Source: CAYMST01 sp964393115
GTDB lineage: Bacteria > Bacteroidota > Bacteroidia > Cytophagales > Cyclobacteriaceae
NCBI GenBank assembly: GCA_964393115.1
Contig: CAYMST010000152.1
Coordinates: 1-11,735, forward strand
Reading direction: 5' to 3'
DNA length: 11,735 nucleotides
Both the position numbers and the translations under genes were made by a program. The notes under the pieces are model-generated. The model had not been told where the DNA came from. It saw nothing but the letters and a program-made list of their open reading frames with translations, and ran no database searches. This document shows, one piece after another, positions 1-7,178 of this stretch; position 1 is the stretch's first letter, and every line of letters starts with the position of its first letter.

Positions 1-266
1 GTTTTCTCCTCAACCGCCTTATTGATTTTTACCAGATCCTGATACACAACTCTTCCGGCGCCAATATTCATATGACCTACTTCAGAGTTACCCATCTGTC
101 CTTCAGGAAGACCTACGGCTAATCCTGAAGCCTCCAATTTACTATTTGGATAAGTGGTATATAACGAATCCACAAATGGAGTGTTGGCTTTTTCAATGGC
201 AGAGACTGATGGGTTCGTACCGATCCCCCATCCGTCCATAATAATGAGAATTACTTTTTTGTCCAT
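1..266 (-). CDS. gpmI: 2,3-bisphosphoglycerate-independent phosphoglycerate mutase, N-terminal part (cut by window edge)
   Basis: The first 88 codons of a cytoplasmic glycolytic enzyme that interconverts 3-phosphoglycerate and 2-phosphoglycerate without a bisphosphoglycerate cofactor, using two metal ions. The reading begins MDKKVILIIMDGWG, where D11 matches the metal-binding aspartate of the alkaline phosphatase superfamily. It continues through LPEGQMGNSEVGHMNIGAGR, where S61 is the catalytic serine that becomes phosphorylated (Ser62 in the well-studied Geobacillus enzyme). These motifs are diagnostic for the family, which is usually about 510 residues, so roughly four fifths lies beyond position 1. 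ATG at 266-264 is chosen because it gives the usual family N-terminus. It is co-directional with the large nuclease gene 400 bp upstream, but hairpins between them make a shared transcript unlikely. Confidence 0.96.
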   Translation of the reverse strand, partial: MDKKVILIIMDGWGIGTNPSVSAIEKANTPFVDSLYTTYPNSKLEASGLAVGLPEGQMGNSEVGHMNIGAGRVVYQDLVKINKAVEEK

Positions 267-271
267 GCCGG

Positions 272-279
272 CAAATTTA
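272..279 (-). promoter_or_regulatory. Possible -7 element in front of gpmI
   Basis: On the minus strand this reads TAAATTTG, an exact match to the Bacteroidota -7 consensus TAnnTTTG. It is the only such match between gpmI and the upstream nuclease gene. No TTG lies 17-23 bp further upstream, so the -33 element is missing. If active, transcription would begin almost at the start codon (266), giving a leaderless or near-leaderless mRNA. An 8-bp AT-rich match can arise by chance. Confidence 0.3.
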
Positions 280-410
280 GGTTTAACCCCAATAATTAGA
301 GACATAAATCGGCTTTCTTTTATGTCTTTGATTACCAAGGTCATTTGGCAATAATGAGTACTTGGGTTTTATCTAACGAGAAATAACGGACGTAACCAAG
401 AAAAACAACA

Positions 411-454
411 ATCAGCTAAAAATTAATTTTATATTTAATTAATTTTTAGCTGAT
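411..454. repeat. Perfect inverted repeat, 18-bp arms with 8-base loop
   Basis: Left arm 411-428 and right arm 437-454 are exact reverse complements. The loop is TTATATTT. The outer part of each arm is ATCAGCT/AGCTGAT and the inner part is A/T only. Read on the minus strand, the hairpin is followed by TGTTGTTTTT, so it could be a second terminator isolating gpmI from the nuclease gene. The long AT-rich arms are less GC-rich than a typical intrinsic terminator, so a protein-binding or cruciform site is also possible. Confidence 0.9.
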
Positions 455-626
455 ATGGGTATTTATGTTTCAGATATAGGAAGTACAGTTTTGTTGCCAA
501 TTCTTATTGAGATTAACAAATTATGAAATATTCGATTTTGTGGATTCATTCAGAAGCACGACATCTCTTTTTCTATTGTATAAACGAAAACTCATGGTTC
601 CCTCGAGATCTATTTGAATCATGAAT

Positions 627-658
627 TAAAACTTCCCTACCTAAATTGGCAGGGAAGT
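627..658 (-). terminator. Intrinsic terminator of the secreted nuclease gene
   Basis: Arms ACTTCCCT (631-638) and AGGGAAGT (651-658) form a perfect 8-bp stem, extendable by two G-C pairs across one mismatch. On the minus strand the stem is followed by TTTT (the last T closes the stem) and then AATT. It begins only 7 bases after the TAA stop of the nuclease gene (666-668), the expected place. The U-tract is short, so termination may be incomplete. Confidence 0.65.
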
Positions 659-665
659 ATACTGT

Positions 666-3600
666 TTACCTAATACCAATTTTTCTGGTTAGGACACCTT
701 GCTTAGAATGAATACTAACAATATACACACCTGATTTGAAATCGATTGTCTTCCCTTTCCAAGTGAGTCTTTCAGTTTTGGCATTCTCTGTCTTCCAGAG
801 AACCCGTCCATCCAAAGAAGAAATAGAAATCGTCATATGGGTCAACTCCTGTTGACTAACAATCTCAAGCTCTTCGTTTTCATTCACAAATGAAATAATC
901 GATAAATCATTCGATCGATCTTGTGTTTTATGAATCAACAACTGTAAATCATGAATACTATTACTTACAGCTGAAGTCAATCTGTACTCGGTCCCAGAAG
1001 TCAATTTGGTAGTTTTAGCGTTGGCATTATCCCTTAGCCAAATTTGATACTTAGACCATAGATCAGTGTCTAGTTCATCCCATTTAATAATGTATTCTCC
1101 AGCGTCAGCAACATGTACTCCTAGTGGGACTTCTAATTTCTCCTCTGAATTAGGAAGGCCCTGTATGGCGAGATTTTCAAACGTGTTTCTAGAGAATATC
1201 TTGAGTCCCTTATTGACGGCCAACTTTGGAGCATCCAATAATGGGTCATGACCAATAGTCGCATTTTCAGTAAAGCCAATTAAGGTTTCGTCGTAATCAC
1301 CTTCCACTGACCGAACAGTTAATTTCAATCGCTTAACATCCAATGCATTCGTATGACCTAACAGTCTAAAGAAGCTACTATCCGCGTTATTGCTTTTTAC
1401 TTTCATCGAGTCGGTAAACCTCACTTGATGCATTCCATAGCTTATTGGATCTGCGGCTTTTACGAAAAAGCCCTGATTGGTGCCTAAATTACCACCCCAG
1501 TTTTTGCCGTTTTTTGGAGTCCCAGAAACTGATCCCAGCATATTTATGGTGATGAAATCTGAGTTTGACCCTCTCTCTACATTTGACTGATTATCATCCC
1601 ATAGCCATATACTACCCTCTAATGAACCGGAAGGATTAGTACTAGGGTTATAGGTGTTTTCGGAAACAAATTTTGAAAAGCTGATCGCACAAGGGTATGG
1701 ATTAGAGACAATGTTGTATCCTTCATAAGGATCATCACTTGCCGATGGGTAATCTGTCTTTGTAATGGTCGTTGTTAGACTTCCGGTATTGGGTTTCCCT
1801 TCAAAAATTACTGTTCCAGTAAAAGCGGAAGCATATCCACGACCTATGATCATAGTGTCCTCGGCAACAGTCTTATAACTATTAAGCCCATCGGTTACCC
1901 CAAAGTCAAAGGGAACGGTTTCATCGTAGTGGTAAACTATTTTCCCAAGGCTATCCACCAATCCATTTTCAACTGGTGAGCCGACGAAACTATATTTTCC
2001 AGTAGACTTTGAGTGTGTGGTTTTTCGCTCAATGGCAAACTTCCCTGATCCGGTTATTTCTCCATAGTTCACTAGAGAAACCGCACTTGGCATTCCTATA
2101 AAACCATTATTATGGATATCACCGTGGACTACTAGATTTCCAAAGGAGTTTGGCGTAATCCTCATGTTGATGTTTTCATCAACCGAGAGGTTTTTAGTCG
2201 CAAAAGCAATACTACTATAGTCTGAAATAATATAGGTGTAGCTAGAGTCATCCGGAGCACCACTAAGCCATCCATTATCATAGACTTTCCCGAGCTGCAG
2301 TCCGACAATGACAGGATCGTGGTCTGAAGTTCTAAAAGGAATCGTGCCGTCAAAAATGTCTATCGGTCTCTCAAAGTCAGTATTATAATCGATCGCGTCG
2401 GCTTCATTAGAATTGATCGTCCACTCCGTCACGCCAGAGGTCTGAACGGCTAGTGTATTCGTGACAAATGCATAATCCAATGTTCCTATTTGACCGTCAA
2501 ACACATAGGAGTGGATGTCGCTTCCAAGTCTATCCTCAATGATGTTGATATATCCCTCGTCCAGCATCTTGTCGATTGGAGCTTCTTTCGCATAAGCATT
2601 GAAATCACCCAAGATCAGAAAATCAGGATCTCCACTTCCTGTGGGGTCAGATGCTATCCATAGATTTAGCGCTTCTACTCCTCTTAAACGCGTGGTGTAT
2701 GCACTTCCTTCTCCATTATTCAGATCCGGGTCGTCGAAGGTTCCTTCGGTACCTTTTGATTTCATGTGACAAACAATCACCGTAAATGTCTCTCCAGATG
2801 CCTTCTCCTTCAATGTTACCGCCATTGGACTTCGGTTAGTCGATGGTCCATCAAAAATGGCCGTATCGGTTTGAAGCCCTAAACTCGCTCGATCACTATC
2901 ATCAAGAATCTCCACTGTTGTCCCCGGAGCAAGCGATACTTTCGTAGAGTCATAAATCACGCCAACAGCAATAGCATCAGTTCCAATGAACTGTGTTTCT
3001 GGATATACCCAGTCAAAGCGATCTTCTCCAATGGAGTCGTTGAGTGTTTCAACAAGCAACTTAATCGCACTACCAGAAGATGAAGCGTCAAAATCATTTT
3101 CCATTTCTATCAATCCATAGACATCTGCTTCCATCCGTACTAATGCTGTAATTAGTTTTTGTGTTTGTCTAAGGAATTCAACGCTGTTGTTGGCACCTCT
3201 TGGATCAGAACCATTTGCCGTGGTTCCGCCATCGTCAAGGGTAACAAAATAGTTGAGTACGTTCAGTCCCGCAACTTTTAATGTACCTTCAACGGCATCA
3301 GGCACTGTTTGTCGCGAGCCACCCTGTTGGAAAACTGGTGTCACCGTGGGATGCACACGATAAAATTCATCACCGCTACCTCCACTTGCTCGAGAATAAC
3401 TCAGTACTCCTGTTAGGTCTACCAAATAATCTCCCATACGCATCACGTCATCGGAAGTGAGATCGCCGTCAGGAAACACAATTGGGTCAGGATTTTGAAT
3501 ACTTTGTCCATCGTCAAGAATAATTTTTCTTTTCGCTACATTCTCTAAGTGCTCTTCGTAGCCTGAGACGCTTGGCTCATTCTTTTGCGTAAACTGATAC

Positions 3601-5384
3601 ACCCGTCCTCCAGATGTCAATCCAATCTCTCCATATCGATCCAACTGAAACAGTTCAGAAACCGTCAATGTGTCTGGAAATGTAACCCTCATTCCCTCGT
3701 ATCTTTCCAAGTCGGGAATGGGATCTCCGTCTGAGTTCGAAGCTGTTTGAGCTACTGGTAAGGAAATAGTAGCTGCTGTTGGCAATGTATTTCCAGAACT
3801 TAAAACGGTTAAGGAAGTAACTGAAGTTATCTCTGTAAGACCAAAGAATTCATCTACCGTACCTGATACTTGTACTTTGTCCCCCACAGAAACATCTACC
3901 GATGGACTTGATCCAGTATAAACCAAAATTCCTTCCGAGGTTTCAAGATCGGCATCTGCATCTGAATCTTCTTCCTGAAGAAAGAAACCATCCAATGATC
4001 CGTTCTCACCGTTGCCCCTTTGGAAGTCTCCAACGACTATGGCTTCCACTACAACCTTGTCTCCATCAAGGACACTTTGAGCGCCGTCTCCTTGAATCAC
4101 ACTGATGAGTGTAGGTGCATTGATCGTAGTAAATGACCATGCCGTACTACCCATAAACCCTTCGAAGGCACCGGATGAAGTATTCAGAAAGGCTGCTGAG
4201 TCGATGTTAACGTAGTAATCGGATCCAGACTGCAGGTCATCATCCAAATGAATTGCAACGGTTTTTTCACTTATCGTAACCTGATCTTCCGTAATATCAA
4301 CTGTGATGGTGTCCTGAGGAGTGTCACTTACAGTTCTAATGATCAATACATGTCCTGAAGCTCCCTTCATCATCTCCTCATCAAAGGTTATTTCCAAATC
4401 TACGGTTATTGGAACATCCGATGCATCATCTGCTGGGGACAAGCTAACTAATTCGGGGAAGGCCACTTCATTTGTTTTGAAATTCCAAGTGGTACTATCC
4501 GAAACACCAGCGAATGCGTTGTTGGCAAGGTCCAAAACTGCAGCAGAATCAATATTGATAAATATCCAATTATCAGTAGGCAAACTTTCCGACAGTGCTA
4601 TTGTGACCGTTTCATTTGAGACCGAAACGATACTGCTGTCCATAGCAATCTCATGAAGTAGCATGGTAGAATCCGCAATCGTAATGTTACCTGTACCAGC
4701 TTTTACTCCTTCATTGAAAGTTATGGATAAGTTTGTTTTTACATCGACTGATTCTTCATTATCCTCAGGGAAGGACGTAGTCACCGTTGGCTCCTGATCA
4801 TCATCATTTGCACCAGGTGTGTAAGTTTGTGAAGGGAAAACTGACGCACACGTAGCATTTGACGTGCAGCCATCTAATTCATTCGGACCGCTAAATGTCC
4901 AGTCGTTAATATTAAAGGCTGTAGCATTTGCTGTATTCGATTTCCGATAAGCCCATCCGTCCAAATACTCCCAAGCTTCACCAGAACCATCTAATGCTAC
5001 GTCACCATAAACATCAATAACTGTGCCTTGGAAATATAACTCAAAAGGATCATCTCCGTTGACATTTGCTACTCCAGTAGTAAATGTTGGGGCGAAACCC
5101 ATATAAGTAGAAAAAGATGATGATTCGGAAGCCACATAAATATAGTCACCTTTTGAAGCAGTACCTGACAGCTCAAACTCCTCTCCGTCAGAACCACCGC
5201 CATTATTGGCTACGCCAATTCCATATTCGGAAAGATCTAAAATATCTTCTTTTACATATAGTTCAAAAGCTTTAGGCACACCTCCAGACAACGGGCCATC
5301 TATTACACCGGATATAATTAGATCTTGCGAATTCGCCTCGCAAAGCATTGCAATAAAGACAATTAGGATATAAAGTTTCTTCAT
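666..5384 (-). CDS. Secreted multidomain ExeM/NucH-type extracellular nuclease with T9SS sorting domain
   Basis: A 1572-residue exported protein. Residues 1 to about 19 are a Sec signal peptide (MKK, hydrophobic core, cleavage near ANS|Q). Domains in order: lamin-tail-like domain (about 21-190, with the CysX5Cys pair C173/C179 usual in ExeM-type nucleases); two Ig-like domains of the SbsA/Big_5 kind (about 199-304 and 309-420, each with an ITFDE/ITFNE strand); a NucH-type OB-fold region (about 425-690) with an acidic EEDSDADAD stretch that could bind calcium; and an endonuclease/exonuclease/phosphatase domain (about 701-1032). The EEP active site looks intact: N705, E760 in GLIEMEND, H873 in CHMKSKG, D927/N929 in GDFNAY, D970 in LDYAF, D1021/H1022 in SDHDP. 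Residues about 1060-1490 resemble a module common in Bacteroidota surface proteins (GYNIVSNPYP, NQGFFVKA, ETLIGFTENAT). The last ~75 residues are a type A T9SS sorting domain ending in GVYIVSIHSKQGVLTRKIGIR-like strands. The likely role is degrading extracellular DNA for nutrients or biofilm turnover. The exact substrate is inferred from the family. Confidence 0.9.
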   Translation of the reverse strand: MKKLYILIVFIAMLCEANSQDLIISGVIDGPLSGGVPKAFELYVKEDILDLSEYGIGVANNGGGSDGEEFELSGTASKGDYIYVASESSSFSTYMGFAPTFTTGVANVNGDDPFELYFQGTVIDVYGDVALDGSGEAWEYLDGWAYRKSNTANATAFNINDWTFSGPNELDGCTSNATCASVFPSQTYTPGANDDDQEPTVTTSFPEDNEESVDVKTNLSITFNEGVKAGTGNITIADSTMLLHEIAMDSSIVSVSNETVTIALSESLPTDNWIFINIDSAAVLDLANNAFAGVSDSTTWNFKTNEVAFPELVSLSPADDASDVPITVDLEITFDEEMMKGASGHVLIIRTVSDTPQDTITVDITEDQVTISEKTVAIHLDDDLQSGSDYYVNIDSAAFLNTSSGAFEGFMGSTAWSFTTINAPTLISVIQGDGAQSVLDGDKVVVEAIVVGDFQRGNGENGSLDGFFLQEEDSDADADLETSEGILVYTGSSPSVDVSVGDKVQVSGTVDEFFGLTEITSVTSLTVLSSGNTLPTAATISLPVAQTASNSDGDPIPDLERYEGMRVTFPDTLTVSELFQLDRYGEIGLTSGGRVYQFTQKNEPSVSGYEEHLENVAKRKIILDDGQSIQNPDPIVFPDGDLTSDDVMRMGDYLVDLTGVLSYSRASGGSGDEFYRVHPTVTPVFQQGGSRQTVPDAVEGTLKVAGLNVLNYFVTLDDGGTTANGSDPRGANNSVEFLRQTQKLITALVRMEADVYGLIEMENDFDASSSGSAIKLLVETLNDSIGEDRFDWVYPETQFIGTDAIAVGVIYDSTKVSLAPGTTVEILDDSDRASLGLQTDTAIFDGPSTNRSPMAVTLKEKASGETFTVIVCHMKSKGTEGTFDDPDLNNGEGSAYTTRLRGVEALNLWIASDPTGSGDPDFLILGDFNAYAKEAPIDKMLDEGYINIIEDRLGSDIHSYVFDGQIGTLDYAFVTNTLAVQTSGVTEWTINSNEADAIDYNTDFERPIDIFDGTIPFRTSDHDPVIVGLQLGKVYDNGWLSGAPDDSSYTYIISDYSSIAFATKNLSVDENINMRITPNSFGNLVVHGDIHNNGFIGMPSAVSLVNYGEITGSGKFAIERKTTHSKSTGKYSFVGSPVENGLVDSLGKIVYHYDETVPFDFGVTDGLNSYKTVAEDTMIIGRGYASAFTGTVIFEGKPNTGSLTTTITKTDYPSASDDPYEGYNIVSNPYPCAISFSKFVSENTYNPSTNPSGSLEGSIWLWDDNQSNVERGSNSDFITINMLGSVSGTPKNGKNWGGNLGTNQGFFVKAADPISYGMHQVRFTDSMKVKSNNADSSFFRLLGHTNALDVKRLKLTVRSVEGDYDETLIGFTENATIGHDPLLDAPKLAVNKGLKIFSRNTFENLAIQGLPNSEEKLEVPLGVHVADAGEYIIKWDELDTDLWSKYQIWLRDNANAKTTKLTSGTEYRLTSAVSNSIHDLQLLIHKTQDRSNDLSIISFVNENEELEIVSQQELTHMTISISSLDGRVLWKTENAKTERLTWKGKTIDFKSGVYIVSIHSKQGVLTRKIGIR

Positions 5385-5794
5385 GATAAGTCAAATTTCA
5401 GACCGAAATTAGATCTTGCGTCCATAGGGTTTATGGAGCTTTGGATTAATAGTTCTTTAAGAAAATAGCAGTTTTACGTGCACACGAAAGTACGAGAAAA
5501 TAACTCGTTAATGAATAATTCTTAGCGATACCTTCGTTTGGCTTATTGCCTGTTCTTAGCTAATTGTAAAAAATAATATTCGAACTATGGCTAATTCGGT
5601 ATAACCAGACCGGGGCTTTTCCTAAGCAGCAACGAAAAAGATAACGAGGCAAAAAAAGAGAATTGTTAGAAGTATGCTTTATAGTAAAGTTTAAGTAACA
5701 AAAAGGTGAAATAGTCAACTTCTTTGAGGGACCAACCTGGCTCTCAATGCCATCAAACGTAGCAAATTCTTGACCTAGTTTTAACGTTAGCTTA
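5385..5794. other. Gene-free gap between mtfA-like gene and nuclease gene
   Basis: About 410 bp with no supportable gene in either direction. It should hold the 3' end of the mtfA-like transcript and the promoter of the nuclease gene. I see no exact TAnnTTTG -7 element on the minus strand; the nearest is TACTTTCG at 5492-5485, with one mismatch and no -33 partner. No hairpin with a convincing U-tract follows the mtfA-like stop codon. Confidence 0.6.
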
Positions 5795-6685
5795 TCAGTT
5801 ACTCAAAAGACAACAGTTCTTATACTTTTCTCCGCTTCCGCAAGGGCAAGGTGAGTTTCTCCCAATCGGTTTTCTTTTGAGTGCTTTTTGATTGGGGATA
5901 ATGGACTTCATGTCCTGTTGAAAGGTTTCTGAAAGCAATTCGTACAGTTTTGGATGTTTCTTTTGTAGTAAATCAGGTCTTTCAAAAAAATATTCTGACG
6001 CCACAGCGAAGAATTCTTGGTAATTGTACGTTGCGTAGGAGTCAATATCCGATCTTTTTTTCTCGATTTCGGAGGTCTTCTTTTTGATGAAATCTAGCCA
6101 AGGGATTGAAAAGGACTTATCCTGAAAATTGGGTGGAACACCATCTATGCTCCTATCTTCTTTATCAAAAAGATGCACAAACTCATGAATGCCTACATTT
6201 CTTTTGTCACTATTGACGTCAAAACCTGCATGCAAAGCTGGTTTTGATAAAATCATCTTCCCTTCCATGGGGCCATTGCCCACCATTCCAGTGATAATCT
6301 CATTTGGGTTGTTTAAGTTGAAGTTACGATCAAAGGCACTGGGATACAGTAGAACTTCGTCCAAGTGTTGGTAGTTCCAGGTCGGAAAACCAAAAAGTGG
6401 AATCACAGCACTACTAGCCACCAATAGTCTATCTTCAATTTCGACTTCCGTTTTGACCCCGGTAATTCTCACTTCACTTAAAAAGTTGAGGACGTCTGAC
6501 TCAAATTGTATTTTGTTCTCAGGACTAAGACGATGATAAAAGAGAATTTTTTCGTCAAGAACGGCTTTCCACTTTTGAGGGACTTCGTCTGGAAGCTGTT
6601 TATTCCTGTATGTGCCGCGCTTTAAGAACTTGTACCCAGCAAAGCCTATTAAAGCGACTACCATAAGCAATAACGTTATTTCCAT
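5795..6685 (-). CDS. MtfA-like zinc-dependent peptidase with membrane anchor and C-terminal SEC-C motif
   Basis: A 296-residue protein. Residues 3-20 form one hydrophobic membrane segment followed by basic residues, so the catalytic part probably faces the cytoplasm. The body (about 35-265) matches the MtfA/M90 peptidase family: zinc site HEFVH at 167-171 and the downstream family motif YQEFFAVASEYFF (222-234), in which E224 or E231 would be the third zinc ligand. The C-terminus (about 274-293) is a SEC-C motif, GRNSPCPCGSGEKYKNCC, with cysteines C280, C282, C291 and C292 that bind a second zinc. In E. coli, MtfA binds the glucose repressor Mlc and has aminopeptidase activity; Mlc is not expected here, so the target is unknown. 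E. coli MtfA (about 265 residues) has neither the anchor nor SEC-C. The ATG at 6685 is supported by a consensus promoter just upstream. No close operon partner. Confidence 0.88.
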   Translation of the reverse strand: MEITLLLMVVALIGFAGYKFLKRGTYRNKQLPDEVPQKWKAVLDEKILFYHRLSPENKIQFESDVLNFLSEVRITGVKTEVEIEDRLLVASSAVIPLFGFPTWNYQHLDEVLLYPSAFDRNFNLNNPNEIITGMVGNGPMEGKMILSKPALHAGFDVNSDKRNVGIHEFVHLFDKEDRSIDGVPPNFQDKSFSIPWLDFIKKKTSEIEKKRSDIDSYATYNYQEFFAVASEYFFERPDLLQKKHPKLYELLSETFQQDMKSIIPNQKALKRKPIGRNSPCPCGSGEKYKNCCLLSN

Positions 6686-6702
6686 CGTGATAAAGGTTTA
6701 GT

Positions 6703-6734
6703 CAAAGCTAAACAAGGCCTATTTTTTTCTTCAA
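6703..6734 (-). promoter_or_regulatory. Promoter of the mtfA-like gene
   Basis: On the minus strand a TTG (6734-6732, within TTTTTG) lies 21 bp before TAGCTTTG (6710-6703). This fits the Bacteroidota primary sigma pattern TTG-N17-23-TAnnTTTG. The predicted start of transcription is about ten bases before the ATG at 6685. The promoter sits just beyond the terminator hairpin at 6766-6797, so the gene should be insulated from transcription upstream. Confidence 0.6.
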
Positions 6735-6765
6735 AAAGGTTGATTCTAAGAAATTACCTGAAAAC

Positions 6766-6797
6766 AAAAAAAGGCTGCTTCGCAGTGCGAACAACCT
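6766..6797 (-). terminator. Intrinsic terminator of small RNA copy 1
   Basis: On the minus strand: AGG-U-UG-UUCGC, loop ACU, GCGAA-(bulged G)-CA-G-CCU, then UUUUUU (6771-6766) and GUUUU. The U in the lower stem pairs with G only in minus-strand RNA. Hairpin plus long U-tract is a classic intrinsic terminator, placed between the unit and the mtfA-like promoter. Confidence 0.7.
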
Positions 6798-6960
6798 GAT
6801 TTTGAACAACAAATTTCAACTAATCTAAAACCAATTTTATTACAATTCAATATCTATTTTCATTTCACCTATTATAGTAGTTGGGTAAAATAGTAGCACA
6901 AGAAAAAAGTGTATCAGTATATTTCCTTAAACCATTAAACTATTCAAGGTAAAGTAGTTA
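6766..6960 (-). ncRNA. Candidate small RNA, copy 1
   Basis: Inferred RNA of about 195 nt on the minus strand; not a family I recognise. It would begin near 6960, downstream of a promoter-like TTGAC (6992-6988), and end in a hairpin plus U-tract at 6797-6766. Its first 70-75 bases are identical in copy 2. Within them, 6949-6943 and 6931-6925 pair as CCUUGAA/UUUAAGG with an 11-base loop. That stem needs a G-U pair which exists only in minus-strand RNA (the plus strand would have A-C), supporting the strand. The middle differs between copies. It contains only a 7-codon ORF (ATG at about 6862), not conserved in copy 2. It could instead be an untranslated repeat element. Confidence 0.5.
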
Positions 6961-6963
6961 CTT

Positions 6964-6992
6964 GTTAATTATCAGAAACTCTGATTTGTCAA
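6964..6992 (-). promoter_or_regulatory. Possible promoter of small RNA copy 1
   Basis: On the minus strand TGTTGAC (6994-6988) contains TTG 18 bp before TAATTAAC (6971-6964). TAATTAAC keeps only the TA and first T of the TAnnTTTG -7 consensus, so the match is weak. The better evidence is that copy 2 has the same TGTTGAC at exactly the same distance although the 16 bases between have diverged. Confidence 0.4.
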
Positions 6993-7000
6993 CAACAGAT

Positions 7001-7026
7001 CAATTATTTTTTTAAAAAAATAATTG
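7001..7026. repeat. 26-bp perfect palindrome
   Basis: CAATTATTTTTTT (7001-7013) is followed directly by its reverse complement (7014-7026), with no spacer. It lies just upstream of the promoter-like element of small RNA copy 1 and is not preserved at the matching place in copy 2. It may bind a dimeric regulator or act as an AT-rich upstream element; no specific regulator can be named. Confidence 0.85.
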
Positions 7027-7145
7027 CGTTGTCTTTCGTTGGGTATAGTCCTTCTTAGCGTAGCTGTTTGGGTTGGTAATTAGGGACAGAATAAGAGTTA
7101 CGATGTGCGTCTATTGCTTGGTCATTTAACGAAATCTCAGTGAAC

Positions 7146-7178
7146 AAAAAGAGGCTGTTCCACAGCTCTGGACAACCT
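7146..7178 (-). terminator. Intrinsic terminator of small RNA copy 2
   Basis: On the minus strand: AGG-U-UG-UCCA, loop GAGCUG, UGGA-(bulged A)-CA-G-CCU, then C and UUUUU (7150-7146). It has the same architecture, bulge position and U-G pair as the terminator of copy 1, but the inner stem is UCCA/UGGA instead of UUCGC/GCGAA, so both sides changed together. Confidence 0.65.

Larger units (their letters stand above)
267..665. other. Gene-free gap between the nuclease gene and gpmI
   Basis: I find no convincing protein or stable RNA gene here. The stretch holds the likely gpmI promoter region (267 to about 405), a strong AT-rich inverted repeat (411-454), about 170 bp of unremarkable sequence, and the terminator of the nuclease gene (631-658). 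Both flanking genes are on the minus strand. Confidence 0.7.
6759..6971 (-). repeat. Tandem unit, copy 1 (213 bp)
   Basis: This unit recurs at 7141-7353, 382 bp away and of equal length. Positions 6887-6971 (85 bp) are identical to 7269-7353. A second exact block of 17 bp (6818-6834 and 7199-7215) and a hairpin region (6772-6797 and 7152-7178) are also shared, while the part between (about 6835-6886) is diverged. Beyond 6971 similarity drops, except for a 7-bp block at 6988-6994. Confidence 0.95.

Noticed and set aside
523..624. A 33-codon plus-strand ORF in the gap before the nuclease gene
   Set aside because: It has no promoter, no recognisable protein features and no supporting context; ORFs of this size are expected by chance.
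2162..2353. Other-frame and antisense ORFs within the nuclease, gldE and mutY genes
   Set aside because: They lie wholly within well-supported genes, have no recognisable features and look like by-products of the true reading frame.
5700..5794. Terminator hairpin behind the mtfA-like gene (TTGAG/CTCAA arms near 5725-5750)
   Set aside because: The stem is interrupted by an unequal internal loop and no U-tract follows on the minus strand.
6669..6680. 12-bp palindrome AATAACGTTATT as an operator
   Set aside because: It lies inside the first codons of the mtfA-like gene, downstream of the promoter, and a 12-bp AT-rich palindrome is not exceptional.
6852..6911. Short peptide gene (GTG or ATG start, ending near 6841) within RNA unit copy 1
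   Set aside because: The frame is interrupted soon after the shared region in copy 2 and the peptide sequence is not conserved, so coding function is not supported.
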